Shown: positions 20,321 through 30,827 of the stretch, piece after piece
Position numbering within the stretch: the stretch's first letter is position 1
Layout: each line of letters begins with the position of its first letter
Origin: Tranzscheliella williamsii
Taxonomy: Eukaryota > Basidiomycota > Ustilaginomycetes > Ustilaginales > Ustilaginaceae
DNA: 64,000 nucleotides
Direction of reading: 5' to 3'
Assembly (NCBI GenBank): GCA_023212725.1
Contig: JALBYF010000056.1
Location: 60,907-124,906 of the forward strand
Notes under the pieces: generated by a model
Database searches by the model: none
Seen by the model: the letters and a program-made list of their open reading frames with translations, nothing else
Told to the model about the DNA's origin: nothing
Program-made: the position numbers and the translations under genes

Positions 20321-21268
20321 ATGGCTGCCGTCCTCGTTCGGTCGCCTGGGTTGCCTCGTTTACTACCGCTCTATCGCCACGCAAAGTTGGGCCTCGCCGC
20401 GCATCCATCTACATCAGCGCAATTCACGCCTCCGCATGGCTTTGTCGCTTCCGGACGCTTCACGTTGACTACAGCTTCCGCAAACAATGACACGGCTCGT
20501 GTTGATGCACAAAAGGAAAGTTTGCATCCGCCATCTAATGAAGCCGGATTCAGGCGCCACTCGGCCAAGTCCAAAGTCGTCTTGCTGTCTGGACTTCCGC
20601 CTACTGCCACCCCTACCGACATCAAGGAGCTGGCCAGGAGTTCCAGGACAGCAAACGACCTTGGACGTATAGAGTTCGTCTACACTCGCTATTTTCGGCC
20701 TAGCGGAAAGGCGTTTGCTTCTTTTTCCAGTCACAATCACGCCAGGAACTTTGAAGCCGCCTGTCAACAACGACCTCTCGGTGGAAGGATGGTCAGCGCG
20801 GAACTCCAGACCGTCGAGGCACGAGACAAATTCCTCACGCGTTACTACGGGACGTGGCCGGCTGACCTGCAGCTTCCCTTCGATCTGATAGAGTACGAGA
20901 CCGGCAAGCTTGTTCTTCTCCGCAACATCCCTCAGGACACCTTCGAAGCGCGGCTGGAAGAACGTTTAGCCAATCGTTACGACTTGCGCGAACAAGATCG
21001 GTGGAGAGGAAAGAGAACAAGTAAAGTCGGCTATCTGCTCAGCCAGAAGGGGTACGGAGGCTCGCACGACGCGGTTCTTGGCGGTGTTCACAAACTAGAG
21101 AAGCCGCATCCAGATGCCTCCACCACCTCCTTCATTGTCAGATGCAAAAGCCCCTCCGAAGCGATGCGTCTGGTCAGGAGGTGGCACAACACCTACTTTG
21201 CCCCGGCTACTTTCAGCGTGCAAGACACTGGCGGCAGGTACCGCGTCGAAGCGTCGATTCTCTACTGA
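20321..21268 (+). CDS. RRM-like protein, probably mitochondrial
   Basis: 315 residues from ATG 20321; an in-frame ATG at 20111 exists but would run into the mad1 promoter. The N-terminus (MAAVLVRSPGLPRLLPLYRH..) is basic, hydroxylated and free of acidic residues over about 50 positions, like a mitochondrial targeting sequence. A first RRM-like unit starts at about residue 90: KVVLLSGLPPTATPTDIKELA, then GKAFASFSSHNHARNFEAACQ. A second possible unit begins at GKLVLLRNIPQDTFEARLEERL (about 205) and closes with STTSFIVRCKSPSEAMRLVRRWHNTYF. I do not recognise an orthologue in model yeasts. RNA binding in mitochondria is inference from the fold signs and leader. Confidence 0.75.
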   Translation: MAAVLVRSPGLPRLLPLYRHAKLGLAAHPSTSAQFTPPHGFVASGRFTLTTASANNDTARVDAQKESLHPPSNEAGFRRHSAKSKVVLLSGLPPTATPTDIKELARSSRTANDLGRIEFVYTRYFRPSGKAFASFSSHNHARNFEAACQQRPLGGRMVSAELQTVEARDKFLTRYYGTWPADLQLPFDLIEYETGKLVLLRNIPQDTFEARLEERLANRYDLREQDRWRGKRTSKVGYLLSQKGYGGSHDAVLGGVHKLEKPHPDASTTSFIVRCKSPSEAMRLVRRWHNTYFAPATFSVQDTGGRYRVEASILY

Positions 21269-24200
21269 TGGCGAACAACATTCCCGAGAACCATCCTCCA
21301 ACAACATAAAGATATAGAAAGGTGCGTCAGGCTCGTTGTCCTCGGCTTAGGTGCGCAGGCGTCTTCTGTTTCGGCTGGATTTTGCTTTCGTTGCTACGAC
21401 GCTAGTCTTTTTCTGTCCGATGGCAGCGGTGGAGAGGGCAGCACCAGTGATGACCAAGTGCACATACACACGCATACACCAAAGAGTTCCTCGTATGCCG
21501 CTCTGGGTTCCTCGGCAGTTGCATTGGCCTAGTCCAATGGGCTGAGATGGGGACAGGTCGTAGGCAAGGTTGGACCCTGCCTGCCTGCCTGCTGCAGCCT
21601 CGACGGAGAGTTTGCAGATGTATTTCACGATGGAGTTTTCTCTGTCCGCATCTTTTCAGCCGGAGGTGCCTAGGTTTCGATGCCAGCAGCAGCAGTTTTC
21701 AGCGATCTCGCGTAGATTTCCAAGCTTTTCTTCACGAAAAGTCACCGAGGGGTCGCCTATCGCAGCGAGGTGGGATCCCGCCGTCTCTCGGCAGCTTGCT
21801 TAAGCGCCGGGAGGTGGCGTGGACCACAGAACCAGTGAGATGGCCTCTGTGGGGCTGGCCTGGGATCCGATTCTCCTTCGACGAGTTGATGGTGAAGGGT
21901 CGGCCGCCCGCCGAGTCATTGCCGTGTGCGCGTTCAGAACAACGACTGTCCTTTCTTTTTATTCGGTTTCAGCTTGCCTCTGGAGGTTGGATTGATGGAA
22001 GAAAGGGAAGCCTGGTGATTTCTGGAACACGACCTGAAACGACCTGAAGCGACTGTTACTCCAGTGATGGTTGATGGCGATAACGGTGATAATGGCGATG
22101 GAAGACGAGGTGTTTTGCACCTCTGGGACGACACCTCGGAAGACCCAGCAACGGCTTGCAGCATTTGATGTTGGAGCCGGCTGTTTTGATGTGGGTGACA
22201 GCGATTACGATAGCGCGGACTCGACGCAAGGATGATGGATAGGATGTGCGACAACTGTGGTATCTTTCTCTGTAAGGTGCCAGGGGTTCAGCGCGATCTA
22301 TTGTGGTGATCGTATAGTGATTACAAGAACAAGTATACGCAAGGCACAATTGAAGATGTCCCTTGACGACTTTGGCGCGAGGCTCTCCAACGGAAGGGGC
22401 AGCGACGGCAGAATCGGATGAAGGCATGTTTGACCGACATTAGCGACCCGCTCTTTCTGGACAAGGCATTCATTCTTCAGCATGACAAGATAATGGTTGT
22501 CGGCGGCCGGACGGTGAACAGCTGTTCTGACTCAGACCGCAAATGCAAGGTCACTTGAAGAGCCTTGGGCTGTTCACCTGAAGGGTCGCGCCGACTGGCT
22601 GCAAAAGTTCACTATGGACGTGCTCTAGCTGTGCAAAAGCAACCGGCTAGATCGAGTCGTTCGGACGCGTTACCGGCGACTGCTAGGGAACAACTACATG
22701 ACGGACGTTTTTGAAAGCATGGGCTCGATCGTGCTTGACAATTCCTGAAGATAGCAGCAAGCCACTTACATTGAGGACTGGATTCCCTTTACGAGGTAAT
22801 TCTGCAACCTGCGCGACTGCTACGTTTTGACCAGCTCTCATCCGTGAAGCCGCTGAGGAAATGCGTTTTTGTGGTCGTTGCCAAGTCAGAACCTCTGGAA
22901 GCCCGTCCAGGCCCCCTCACTGCGGGCTCTTCTCGACGACTGCGGAGCAATGCTCGGCTTCAAAGCCAGCATTGGCTGCCTATATGACGCCCACAAGCGG
23001 CGAACGACCGTATCGATGGATCCTCGACAACCGCCAATTTCTTTGGTGCACCCAGCGTGCAGTCTATACACCGAACCCGACCAGTCTGTCTCCGCGTGCA
23101 GCCCTCACAGTACCTTTCCAGCCAGCAGCTTTCTTGGGACGACTAGACGGATACGGATCCATTCAGACTTGACGACAGTGGTACAAGGTGCTTTCGGCTG
23201 TTCTTGATGTTTACTGCTTTGGCGACCCGCGCTGGATGGCATTTATGACTGGTCCGCAGGATCGGTTATAAGGGTCATTCTATGATAGGTGCCTTCGGCT
23301 CGAGGCCTTTGTGGGCTCTCGGGTCGAGGAACAGGCATTTGCAAGATCTGTTGCCCCTTCTTGGTTTCTGTTTCGTGGGGGAGAAATTTGCTGCTGCTCT
23401 CGTTTCCTATGATGGCCCTCTTTTCCTTTGATATCTCCGCTCCTCATCAATCTTCACCACTCTGGTTATATAGACGCCACTTTAACGTCTACACAAGCTA
23501 GCACGACACATCCGAGTCGTAAATCTCGGCCTGTTCCACGGGCTCTCCGACGAGGTTGCAGCCGTGCATTTCCTGCATGGCAGGCAGGCGCTGGGCTCTG
23601 ACCGGCGTAGACCGTCCCTGATCGGAACAAAGAGGGACTATGCTCTTGTCGGGATACTCAGAGCGCTGCGAGGTGGTGACACAACTGCAAGGGAAGGTCT
23701 TTTTACGGAGATCATGCCCTCTGCGCAGCACACACACTTAGAACAGAGATCTGAGGTGCCCCGTCGGCCCGCTTTTCCAACCGCTAGCGTCGGACGCGAG
23801 AGAGACTAGCAGAGCACGAGGAGCCTACAGAGAGCCTGCCGAACAGATCCTGCGCACCTTTGCCACCTTCATCGGTCCAGTTCTCGCGGGAGGGTCGATG
23901 GCTGACGCAGTTGATGTACTCACCCTCCGCTTCTACGCTTGATCTGCTTGCCCTTCCTTTCTTTCTTGCAGATTCTCTCGCGGTATCCGGCGTGCCGTAC
24001 CGTGTCCAGGCCCGGCACTAGCCACGCAACAGGCATACCACTCTACAAAAGCATTTACCGACTCCGCTGCCGCTCCCCCCCTTTGTACTTGTGCTGTCCC
24101 CTCATGCTGTAACTCATACACACTGTCTCCCTGCATCAATCTGACTCTATCGTTGCGTCACCGTGGCGACCCGCACACATGCTGCAGTTGTGGATGCATA

Positions 24201-24286
24201 GAGGTGAGCTTTCAGACATCCATGTGCAGTGGGAGTGAGGTACACAATGTAGCGCAGAAGGGGTAAGCGAGTGGGGGGGGGGCAAG
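21269..24286. other. 3-kb convergent intergenic region without a convincing gene
   Basis: It lies between two 3' ends, so a whole gene would fit, yet no frame over about 110 codons has coding character on either strand. Near 23500-24140 there are splice-like signals on both strands: plus-strand CTTTCTTTCTTGCAG ending near 23970, and minus-strand GAGG|GTGAGTAC near 23920. A short multi-exon gene or a spliced non-coding RNA cannot be ruled out. GC content looks lower and patchy compared with the coding flanks. Confidence 0.45.
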
Positions 24287-26209
24287 CTAGTCATCCTCGT
24301 CGCGGTAGTTGGCCATGGGGTCTTCGGAGACGCCGAGGGTGGTGGCGTGCCTATTGACGAGGCGGTAGGCCTCAAGCTGTTCCTCGGAGACTTCGGTGTC
24401 GGGGGCCGGGTGGCGGTGGATCTTGGCGTTGACGGCGGCGGCGTCCTTGAGCCAGTCGGGGAGGGCGGCGTGGCGGCGCTGCTCGTCGGCGGCAAGGGCG
24501 GCGGCGAGGGCCGGGTCGGTCTTGGCGCGCTCGGCGCGGACGGCGTGCGCGAGCTCGGCCGCGTCCAGCCGCGCCGAGACATCCCCGGCACCCATCCCCT
24601 TGGTGCTGCGGTACGCGGCGGGGCCGCGCGCGCGCGTCTCGCGGCCCCCCGCCGTGTCCGTCCCCGACCCGGACTCCGACCCGGACGAGCTCCCCGACGC
24701 CGACGAGACCGACGCCGACCGCCCCCGCCGCCGCTTTCGCCCGTGCGGCGAGCGGCTCCGCGACGCCTCCTTGCCCTCCCGTGCACGCCCACCGCGCTTC
24801 GCTGCGCGCATTTCCCCATCACCACCCTTGGCCGGCACGACAAAGCTCGCCCGCGAAGCCTCAATCCCAGCCTGCCCTGTGCAATAGCTGTTCGGCATCG
24901 TCGAGTGGCAGCACCCGTATCCCCACTGCGCCGTCGCAAGATCGTACCACGAGCCCCAGACCGCAGTATGGTTGTTGTCGGTGACATCCTCAACATATTT
25001 GCTCTTGGCGATAGCCTTTTCAAGGTGACTGCCGTTGACGATCTTCCCGGCCTGGTTGTACTCGACGTAGTTCTCGGTCTGTCCGGTCAGGAGCTCCTTG
25101 GGCAGCGACTCAAAGTGCTCGGCACCTCCATACTTGTCCAGGATGGAGCCCTTGGTCTGCTCGCGCAGCTTATCTCTGCGTTCCTGGAATTCGCGATACT
25201 GGCGCTCGTTAGCGGTAGGATTAGCCTGAAGGTTCAGATCGTTGCCGCGCGCCTCGGCTTGCCAGGAGAAGAGCTGGAGGTTGGCAAGACTGCCCGCTTC
25301 GCCGCCCTGCGAGCGAACAAAGTTGTCGCCCGCGTACTCGGCGTCTTCCGGACGGACATTCGGGTTGGGCGCTTCACGCATAGTTCGGGTCTTGGGATCA
25401 TAGTAGGCGGAGTTGACATCCAGATTATAAAGGTACTTGGCTCTGTCTTCGCGGATGCGCAAATTACGAATGGTGATGCGCTTGTCGGTATCCACCTTTT
25501 GCCCGACAGCATCGGCCTTGTCGGCATACTTCTCGTCGTCGCTGTCGTCGGAGCCGGAGGAGCTGAAATCTAAATCGTCTTTGTTCTTCGCATTGGCCTC
25601 CTTCTGGGCGAGCTTCTTGGCGTGCTTGAGATCGGAAGAGGTACGGTTGTCGATCTCCTCCTCCTTGAGACGACGACGCTCCTCCTCTATTGCTTCGAAC
25701 TCCTCGACCACCTTTTTGTGCTCGGATGGATCGTAGCCGTTCCACCTGTCGCGCTTGGCCGCATAGTCGAGGCCCTGGATGTCCTGCAAGGCTTCATCGC
25801 CGGCCAACGTCTTGCCTAGCTTCTTGGCGCCCTTCTTCCTTGGACGCTCTAGGCAGTCACGAGCCTTATGCGACATGGAGCCGCAGTTTTCGCAGGCTCC
25901 CTTTCGGAACTTGCTGGGCAGAGAAGCGGACGACGAAGAGGAGGCAGACGGCCCGCGCTGATACCAGTCGTTGATACCGGCTCTGACGGCGGTAGGATCG
26001 ACGGGCTTCTTCTGATGCTTGAGCGACTTGCTTCCCGTGTCCATGTACCATGGCGCCTGAGCCATGTAGGCGGGCACATGTGGGTTGATGATATTGCCAT
26101 CTTCGTCGAGCTCTGCAGGCGCGCGTCCGGCCTTCCGATCCTCTTCAAGATCCTTCTGCCTGCGGAACTCTGTCCTAGAGAGCTTGCCGGTGCTGGCGGA
26201 AGTCGCCAT
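24287..26209 (-). CDS. SLU7: Second-step splicing factor Slu7
   Basis: 640 residues, single exon, ATG at 26209. The family hallmarks are all present: N-terminal KLSRTEFRRQKDLEEDRKAG, the AYMAQAPWYMDTG block, a CCHC zinc knuckle C106-x2-C109-x4-H114-x4-C119, then DRWNGYDPSEHKKVVEEFE, the KYLYNLDVNSAYYDPKTRTMREAPNP block, and a stretch ending GCCHSTMPNSYCTGQAGIEA. Slu7 joins the spliceosome for the second catalytic step and helps choose distant 3' splice sites. The C-terminal tail carries an RS-rich patch (SRSRSPHGRKRRRGRS) that yeast Slu7 lacks. The end reads DPMANYRDEDD. Divergent from the Bur1-type kinase gene. Confidence 0.97.
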   Translation of the reverse strand: MATSASTGKLSRTEFRRQKDLEEDRKAGRAPAELDEDGNIINPHVPAYMAQAPWYMDTGSKSLKHQKKPVDPTAVRAGINDWYQRGPSASSSSSASLPSKFRKGACENCGSMSHKARDCLERPRKKGAKKLGKTLAGDEALQDIQGLDYAAKRDRWNGYDPSEHKKVVEEFEAIEEERRRLKEEEIDNRTSSDLKHAKKLAQKEANAKNKDDLDFSSSGSDDSDDEKYADKADAVGQKVDTDKRITIRNLRIREDRAKYLYNLDVNSAYYDPKTRTMREAPNPNVRPEDAEYAGDNFVRSQGGEAGSLANLQLFSWQAEARGNDLNLQANPTANERQYREFQERRDKLREQTKGSILDKYGGAEHFESLPKELLTGQTENYVEYNQAGKIVNGSHLEKAIAKSKYVEDVTDNNHTAVWGSWYDLATAQWGYGCCHSTMPNSYCTGQAGIEASRASFVVPAKGGDGEMRAAKRGGRAREGKEASRSRSPHGRKRRRGRSASVSSASGSSSGSESGSGTDTAGGRETRARGPAAYRSTKGMGAGDVSARLDAAELAHAVRAERAKTDPALAAALAADEQRRHAALPDWLKDAAAVNAKIHRHPAPDTEVSEEQLEAYRLVNRHATTLGVSEDPMANYRDEDD

Positions 26210-27271
26210 GACGACGGCACTACCGCTGTGGTGGCGTGACGAATCGAGAGGGCGGACTGCGCAGTCAACGCTGCTTGTGTCTGTGTCGCTCGCTCGTCAC
26301 TCTACCAAAAGCGGCCAAATGCGGACGGATGATCTGCTGCAGCAGTAGAAGTGTGATGCTCTGGAGACGAGTAATGTGGGAAAAGAAACCGTGGCAATGG
26401 CGTTTGTCGGTCGCCTGACCTTGTCGGATGAGTGCCGTGGTCGCTGCTGTGAAGAGTGGCGTGGGAAAGAACTCGCTTCGGCCAAGCCTATCTGTTGTGC
26501 AGAGCAGTTTGCTGGCAGCAAGCGACTCAAGAGCCAGAAGAATCACACACAGTGATAACAAAGCCTGTGGCGTCACTATCGAGCAGCAGTCAAGCCGTTA
26601 ACCTAGTGATGATAGCGAAGCCGTTGTCTAGTGATGATAGCGAAGCCGTTGTCTAGTGATGATAGCGAAGCAGTCACAGTAAACTCAGCCGTGCATACAT
26701 GTTAAAGGAACGGGAAACCTGAAACTTCGGATCAAGGGTTTTGATATTCAAACGTGTTAGATTCCCTAGTCTCTAAAGTAGTGTCACAGTCACGCTGTGA
26801 GTGGCAAGAGTTGGGTTCGGCTTACGTGCGATAAAGTCGCAGGTGATAAAATGGTGATTGTGATGCAACTGTGATTCTCGTCGTGATTGTGATTGACAGC
26901 GCCCACGAGAAGAGAAGCAACCGTCCGTGGTTGACGGTCGATGGCGGTTGACGGTATCATTCGACTTGCCTCCTTCTTTGCACCCAACTGAGCCATACCG
27001 CACGACGGCTGCTTCGCTTTGATTTTTCATCTGGTCTCCTCGAGACGCCTCTCCTCAACCCTTCTCATGTCGTAGCTTTCCATCGTGCCACGGTCTTGCC
27101 CCCTTCGAATGCGCCTGCTCTACCGCAGCTCGCCCGTCCAAGCAGTCCCTCACTCGACAAGATCTCCTACTTGCGCACGACGGTTAAACATCTCAGAGGT
27201 ACTCGACCTGCCGCCGGTGGCAATCAAGGTAGTGTCCCAACTGCTTTAGCTTGTCTTGACGCAGTTGTAGC
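26210..27271. promoter_or_regulatory. Divergent intergenic region between slu7 and the Bur1-type kinase gene
   Basis: 1.06 kb with no gene seen. It contains the 25-bp minisatellite described separately. The last 200 bp before 27272 are pyrimidine-rich and include GAGGTACTC near 27195 and CTTGACGCAG near 27262, which might bound a 5'UTR intron. Confidence 0.45.
26603..26670. repeat. 25-bp minisatellite, 2.7 copies
   Basis: Two perfect 25-bp copies (26603-26627, 26628-26652) and an 18-bp partial third copy. The unit begins CTAGTGATGATAGCGAAG and ends CCGTTGT. A further degenerate start (CAAGCCGTTAAC) precedes it. It lies between two divergent promoters. Confidence 0.95.
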
Positions 27272-30200
27272 ATGTACACAATGCCGTCGGAGCAGTCCAC
27301 CGGGTTTCGCATAGCCGGTTCGGCCAACAGAACATTAGCCTCATCTTCTGCGACGGCTCCAGCAGCGATGCCTACCAAGATCGAAAGGAGCAAGTATGTT
27401 GACGCTGCGCTGCGACCGGATTCTTTAAATGGGCGTCAGCAATTGTCCAACGGTGGTCCGCCGAGCAATGTACCGCGCCGTGATCACGACGGACACGAGA
27501 AAGAAGAGGAGCTTGCGGGAGAGGATGACGAAGAGGAGGAAGGGGCGATTGACGATCGTCCCCCTCCAACAACACCGCCGCGTCCCCCCGCGGTTAGCAC
27601 GTCCAGCGCCATACCTACTGACCCGAGCCTAATGTCTGCAAACAGCAGCAGGCAAAGGTCATCGCCCGGTCGCCATGACCGCAGGGGAGGTACTGATCGT
27701 CATGGAGCTGTAGCAAGCGGCGGATCTGACTGGCAACCTTCATTTCCCATTCCACCACCGAAGGACGCCGCCCAGGCATATCACGGGCTCGCTCATAATG
27801 GCCATGCGGACCTACGTCGCAGCAGAATTCACGAGCCTGTTCGCGGAAGGGATCGGGACGGGTACTATCCTGAACGCGCAAGGCCTGCTTCGCCGCCCCG
27901 AGACGCTCCTCTAGCACCCCGTGCGCCATCCTCTTATGCTAGCATGGACCCTGCAAGGAGGGATTATAGGGACCCGGGCAACGGCTACCGCAGTCGCGAG
28001 ACACGCCAACCCTGGGATGATCGCCGACCATCATATCGCCCACTCTCGCCAGTCACACCCGCAGCTTCGGGGTCGAAGCCCGTACCAACTGCTCCGTACT
28101 ATCCTAGGAGCCCTTCTCCTCCTTCCCAGCGGCCATCGTACGCTCATGAAACATCAAGAGCGCCAGAAGATCGTCGCACTGCCTCAACAGCATTGCGCTA
28201 CCCTGAGACGCGACCTGACCGTGACTATGATCGATCAAGGGATAGAGACGGATCGCATCGCGAGCCGTGCAAGCGGCCCCAAGATGTTCGCGATTCCCGG
28301 TACGAGCCTAGAGACAACAAGCGTCGAGATCCTTCACCGCCCCCCGCGCCGCCTCAAGCCACCGATAGGTCTTTCACAAGGTGGTCACCAACCCCCGCTC
28401 GGCGCCATCCGGACAGTCGTGGCCAGGATTCGTATGCAAGCGGCACAGCTGACACGAGCACCGGCATTGTAGAAAGTAAAAGCCTCAAGCCGCGCTACGA
28501 GACCGACGTTCGACCACCCTCTAGAATGGGTCGAGTTGCCTCGCCACCTCCACTCTCCCGTTCCGGTGCGCCGCATCCGGTGTCTTTGGACGAGCCCAGA
28601 AAGCGTCCGCCTTCTCCAGCCGAGCAGTCACCGCCTGCAGGGCTGCTCAGGAGGAAGCCCAATTTCCCTGAGGTGGTCAAGCCAAGCGTTTCAGCGCCGT
28701 CTGAACACAGCAACGAAGCCAGTATCGACAAGCAGGAAGCCGCTAAGACGTCGCAAGCAGTTGCAGGTGCACCCCTGAGGCTCAATACACTCGAGTCGCC
28801 CGTCCTGCCATCGAACGCTGGATCGCGCGTCAGCACAGGTCTGATCAACGGTGGGGGTCCGGGTAGCAATTCCGGTTCCAACCTTCCCTCCCTCCGTCAG
28901 CAGATGTCGGACAATAGCACAGCGTCTGCTTCCGTCGGCAGTTCTGCGACCCAGATCTCGAGGACGGCAGTAGCTTGTGGAGCCCTAGACGACCCCTTGA
29001 GCTCTTCTGTACGGCTGTCCTCTGCGCCGCGCAAACAGGACGCGGCTCCTATGTCGGGTCCCGAGCGCCGCAAAGCGCGGCCTCCGCCCGTGCCGCTAGA
29101 TCAACGCAAGTTTAAGGGTTGTTCCTCCCTTGACGACTACGAGATCTCAGTTAAGCTCGGTCAGGGAACTTTTGGAGAGGTTCTGAAAGGTCGACAGATC
29201 CTGACGGGTGTACAGGTCGCCCTCAAAAAGGTCACGATCCACGACGCCAAGGACGGCCTGCCGATCACGGCGCTGCGCGAGATCAAACTTCTCAAGAAGC
29301 TTCAACACCCGAGCATCGTTCCCGTGATCGACATGGCCTATCGCCCGTCGGGCGAACGAGGCAAGCTGGGCGATGTGTATATGGTCGAGCCGTACATGGA
29401 TCACGATCTGAACGGTATGCTGGAGAACCCCAACATCCGGCTGGAACATTCGCAGATCAAGCTGTATATGAAGCAGCTTCTCGAGGGCACCCTTTACCTT
29501 CACAAGAACCGCATCCTGCATCGCGACATGAAAGCGGCCAATCTGCTGATCAACAACGAAGGGCAGCTTCAAATTGCCGACTTTGGCCTGGCGCGGCCGT
29601 ACCGAGATCCGGGCCAGGCTTGGGCCGCCAACGGATGGAAGGGCGGGCTGAACAAGTACACCAACATGGTCGTCACACGGTGGTATCGGCCTCCCGAGCT
29701 GCTAGCTGGTGAGAAAAAGTACGGCCCGCCGATCGACATGTGGGGCGTCGGGTGCATCCTAGCCGAGATGGTGACCGGCAAGCCGCTTTTCAAAGGCACG
29801 TCGGAAATCAACCAGCTCGAGTTGATCGCGCGGCTCTGCGGCTCGCCGAGCGAGGCGAGCTTTCCGGGGTGGAGCGCGCTCCCCGGCGTCAAGGACGCCG
29901 ACCCCACAGGCCGCCCTGACCCGCATCCGGAAGTCCCCGGCCGGCACGACTTTGGCAGCCACGCCCGAAGCGTCAAGGACTACTTCCGGACGGTGGTGGA
30001 CGTGGGGCCCGAATGCGCCGACCTGATCGACCGGCTGCTGGTGCTCGACCCGACCAAAAGGCTCACCGCGCAGCAAGCGCTCGCGCACGACTGGTTCTGG
30101 ACCAAGCCGTTCCCCGCGGACCCGAAGAGCCTGCCCAAGTACGAGCACAGCAAGGAGATCGACCGTGTCAAGCGCGAGTGGAAGCCCGCTCCAGCGCCGG

Positions 30201-30679
30201 CTGGTACTGGCCCGCCGCCGCACATGGCGATGCCGCCGGCTGCGGGCCCGCCTGGGCACGCGCACGCGCCCATGCCGTCTGGCGCCGTGCCCGCGCCGGG
30301 AATGGGGATGGGTGTCGGCATGGGGCCGACGGGGGGGATGGGTGGTATGGGGCTGGGGTACGCGCCGGCGGGCGCGCCTCTGCCGGTGCCGGCGGCGGGG
30401 TGGGAGGGGCCCGGGCGGTATGCGCCGTACGAGCACGGCGGGCCGTACGCGGGGCCGCGCATGCATGGCGGCTTCGGCAGCGCCAACGCGGGCGCGCGCG
30501 GGTACGCCTACCCAGCGCCGCGCCCGCGCGCACCCCACCCCGAGCGCCGCCTCGCGCCGGACATGCACGAGCTCGACACCACACGCGCCCGCCCGCCGCA
30601 CGCACTCCCACCGCGCCCCTCCGCCCCTGACCCCTCCCGCCGCCCACCCTCCCACACAGCGCCCAACCCGTACTCCTAA
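27272..30679 (+). CDS. BUR1: Cdk9/Bur1-type (PITALRE) cyclin-dependent kinase
   Basis: 1135 residues from ATG 27272; a second ATG follows three codons on, so the exact start is open. Residues 1-620 are disordered, rich in Arg, Pro, Ser and Asp. The kinase domain spans about 623-945: LGQGTFGEV, the cyclin-binding helix DGLPITALREIKLL (PITALRE as in Cdk9), HRDMKAANLL, DFGLARPY, then KYTNMVVTRWYRPPELL with the T-loop Thr. The GGLNKYT.. loop and KDYFRTVVD.. region fit Bur1/Sgv1 or Cdk9 rather than Ctk1. The C-terminal 190 residues are Gly/Pro/Met-rich (runs of GMG) and end in Arg/Pro-rich sequence. The kinase phosphorylates Spt5 and the RNA polymerase II tail during elongation. Codon use becomes very GC-rich towards the 3' end. 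Ctk1/Cdk12 is the main alternative. Confidence 0.9.
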   Translation: MYTMPSEQSTGFRIAGSANRTLASSSATAPAAMPTKIERSKYVDAALRPDSLNGRQQLSNGGPPSNVPRRDHDGHEKEEELAGEDDEEEEGAIDDRPPPTTPPRPPAVSTSSAIPTDPSLMSANSSRQRSSPGRHDRRGGTDRHGAVASGGSDWQPSFPIPPPKDAAQAYHGLAHNGHADLRRSRIHEPVRGRDRDGYYPERARPASPPRDAPLAPRAPSSYASMDPARRDYRDPGNGYRSRETRQPWDDRRPSYRPLSPVTPAASGSKPVPTAPYYPRSPSPPSQRPSYAHETSRAPEDRRTASTALRYPETRPDRDYDRSRDRDGSHREPCKRPQDVRDSRYEPRDNKRRDPSPPPAPPQATDRSFTRWSPTPARRHPDSRGQDSYASGTADTSTGIVESKSLKPRYETDVRPPSRMGRVASPPPLSRSGAPHPVSLDEPRKRPPSPAEQSPPAGLLRRKPNFPEVVKPSVSAPSEHSNEASIDKQEAAKTSQAVAGAPLRLNTLESPVLPSNAGSRVSTGLINGGGPGSNSGSNLPSLRQQMSDNSTASASVGSSATQISRTAVACGALDDPLSSSVRLSSAPRKQDAAPMSGPERRKARPPPVPLDQRKFKGCSSLDDYEISVKLGQGTFGEVLKGRQILTGVQVALKKVTIHDAKDGLPITALREIKLLKKLQHPSIVPVIDMAYRPSGERGKLGDVYMVEPYMDHDLNGMLENPNIRLEHSQIKLYMKQLLEGTLYLHKNRILHRDMKAANLLINNEGQLQIADFGLARPYRDPGQAWAANGWKGGLNKYTNMVVTRWYRPPELLAGEKKYGPPIDMWGVGCILAEMVTGKPLFKGTSEINQLELIARLCGSPSEASFPGWSALPGVKDADPTGRPDPHPEVPGRHDFGSHARSVKDYFRTVVDVGPECADLIDRLLVLDPTKRLTAQQALAHDWFWTKPFPADPKSLPKYEHSKEIDRVKREWKPAPAPAGTGPPPHMAMPPAAGPPGHAHAPMPSGAVPAPGMGMGVGMGPTGGMGGMGLGYAPAGAPLPVPAAGWEGPGRYAPYEHGGPYAGPRMHGGFGSANAGARGYAYPAPRPRAPHPERRLAPDMHELDTTRARPPHALPPRPSAPDPSRRPPSHTAPNPYS

Positions 30680-30827
30680 ACACCGACACCGCGAGCCAAG
30701 GCAATCACACTGCAACGGACGATCAATCAAAGCGACGACAACGAGCGTGCCGGGAACAGATGCGGGACAGTAACGAGTGTGCCAGGACATTGTGCAGACG
30801 AAGCGGGAGAAAGAGCTGGTGGGAGCG

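Noticed and set aside
19944..20408. N-terminal extension of Mad1 to ATG 20408
   Set aside because: It would overlap the divergent RRM gene and adds residues with no Mad1 likeness; ATG 19943 gives a typical fungal N-terminus.
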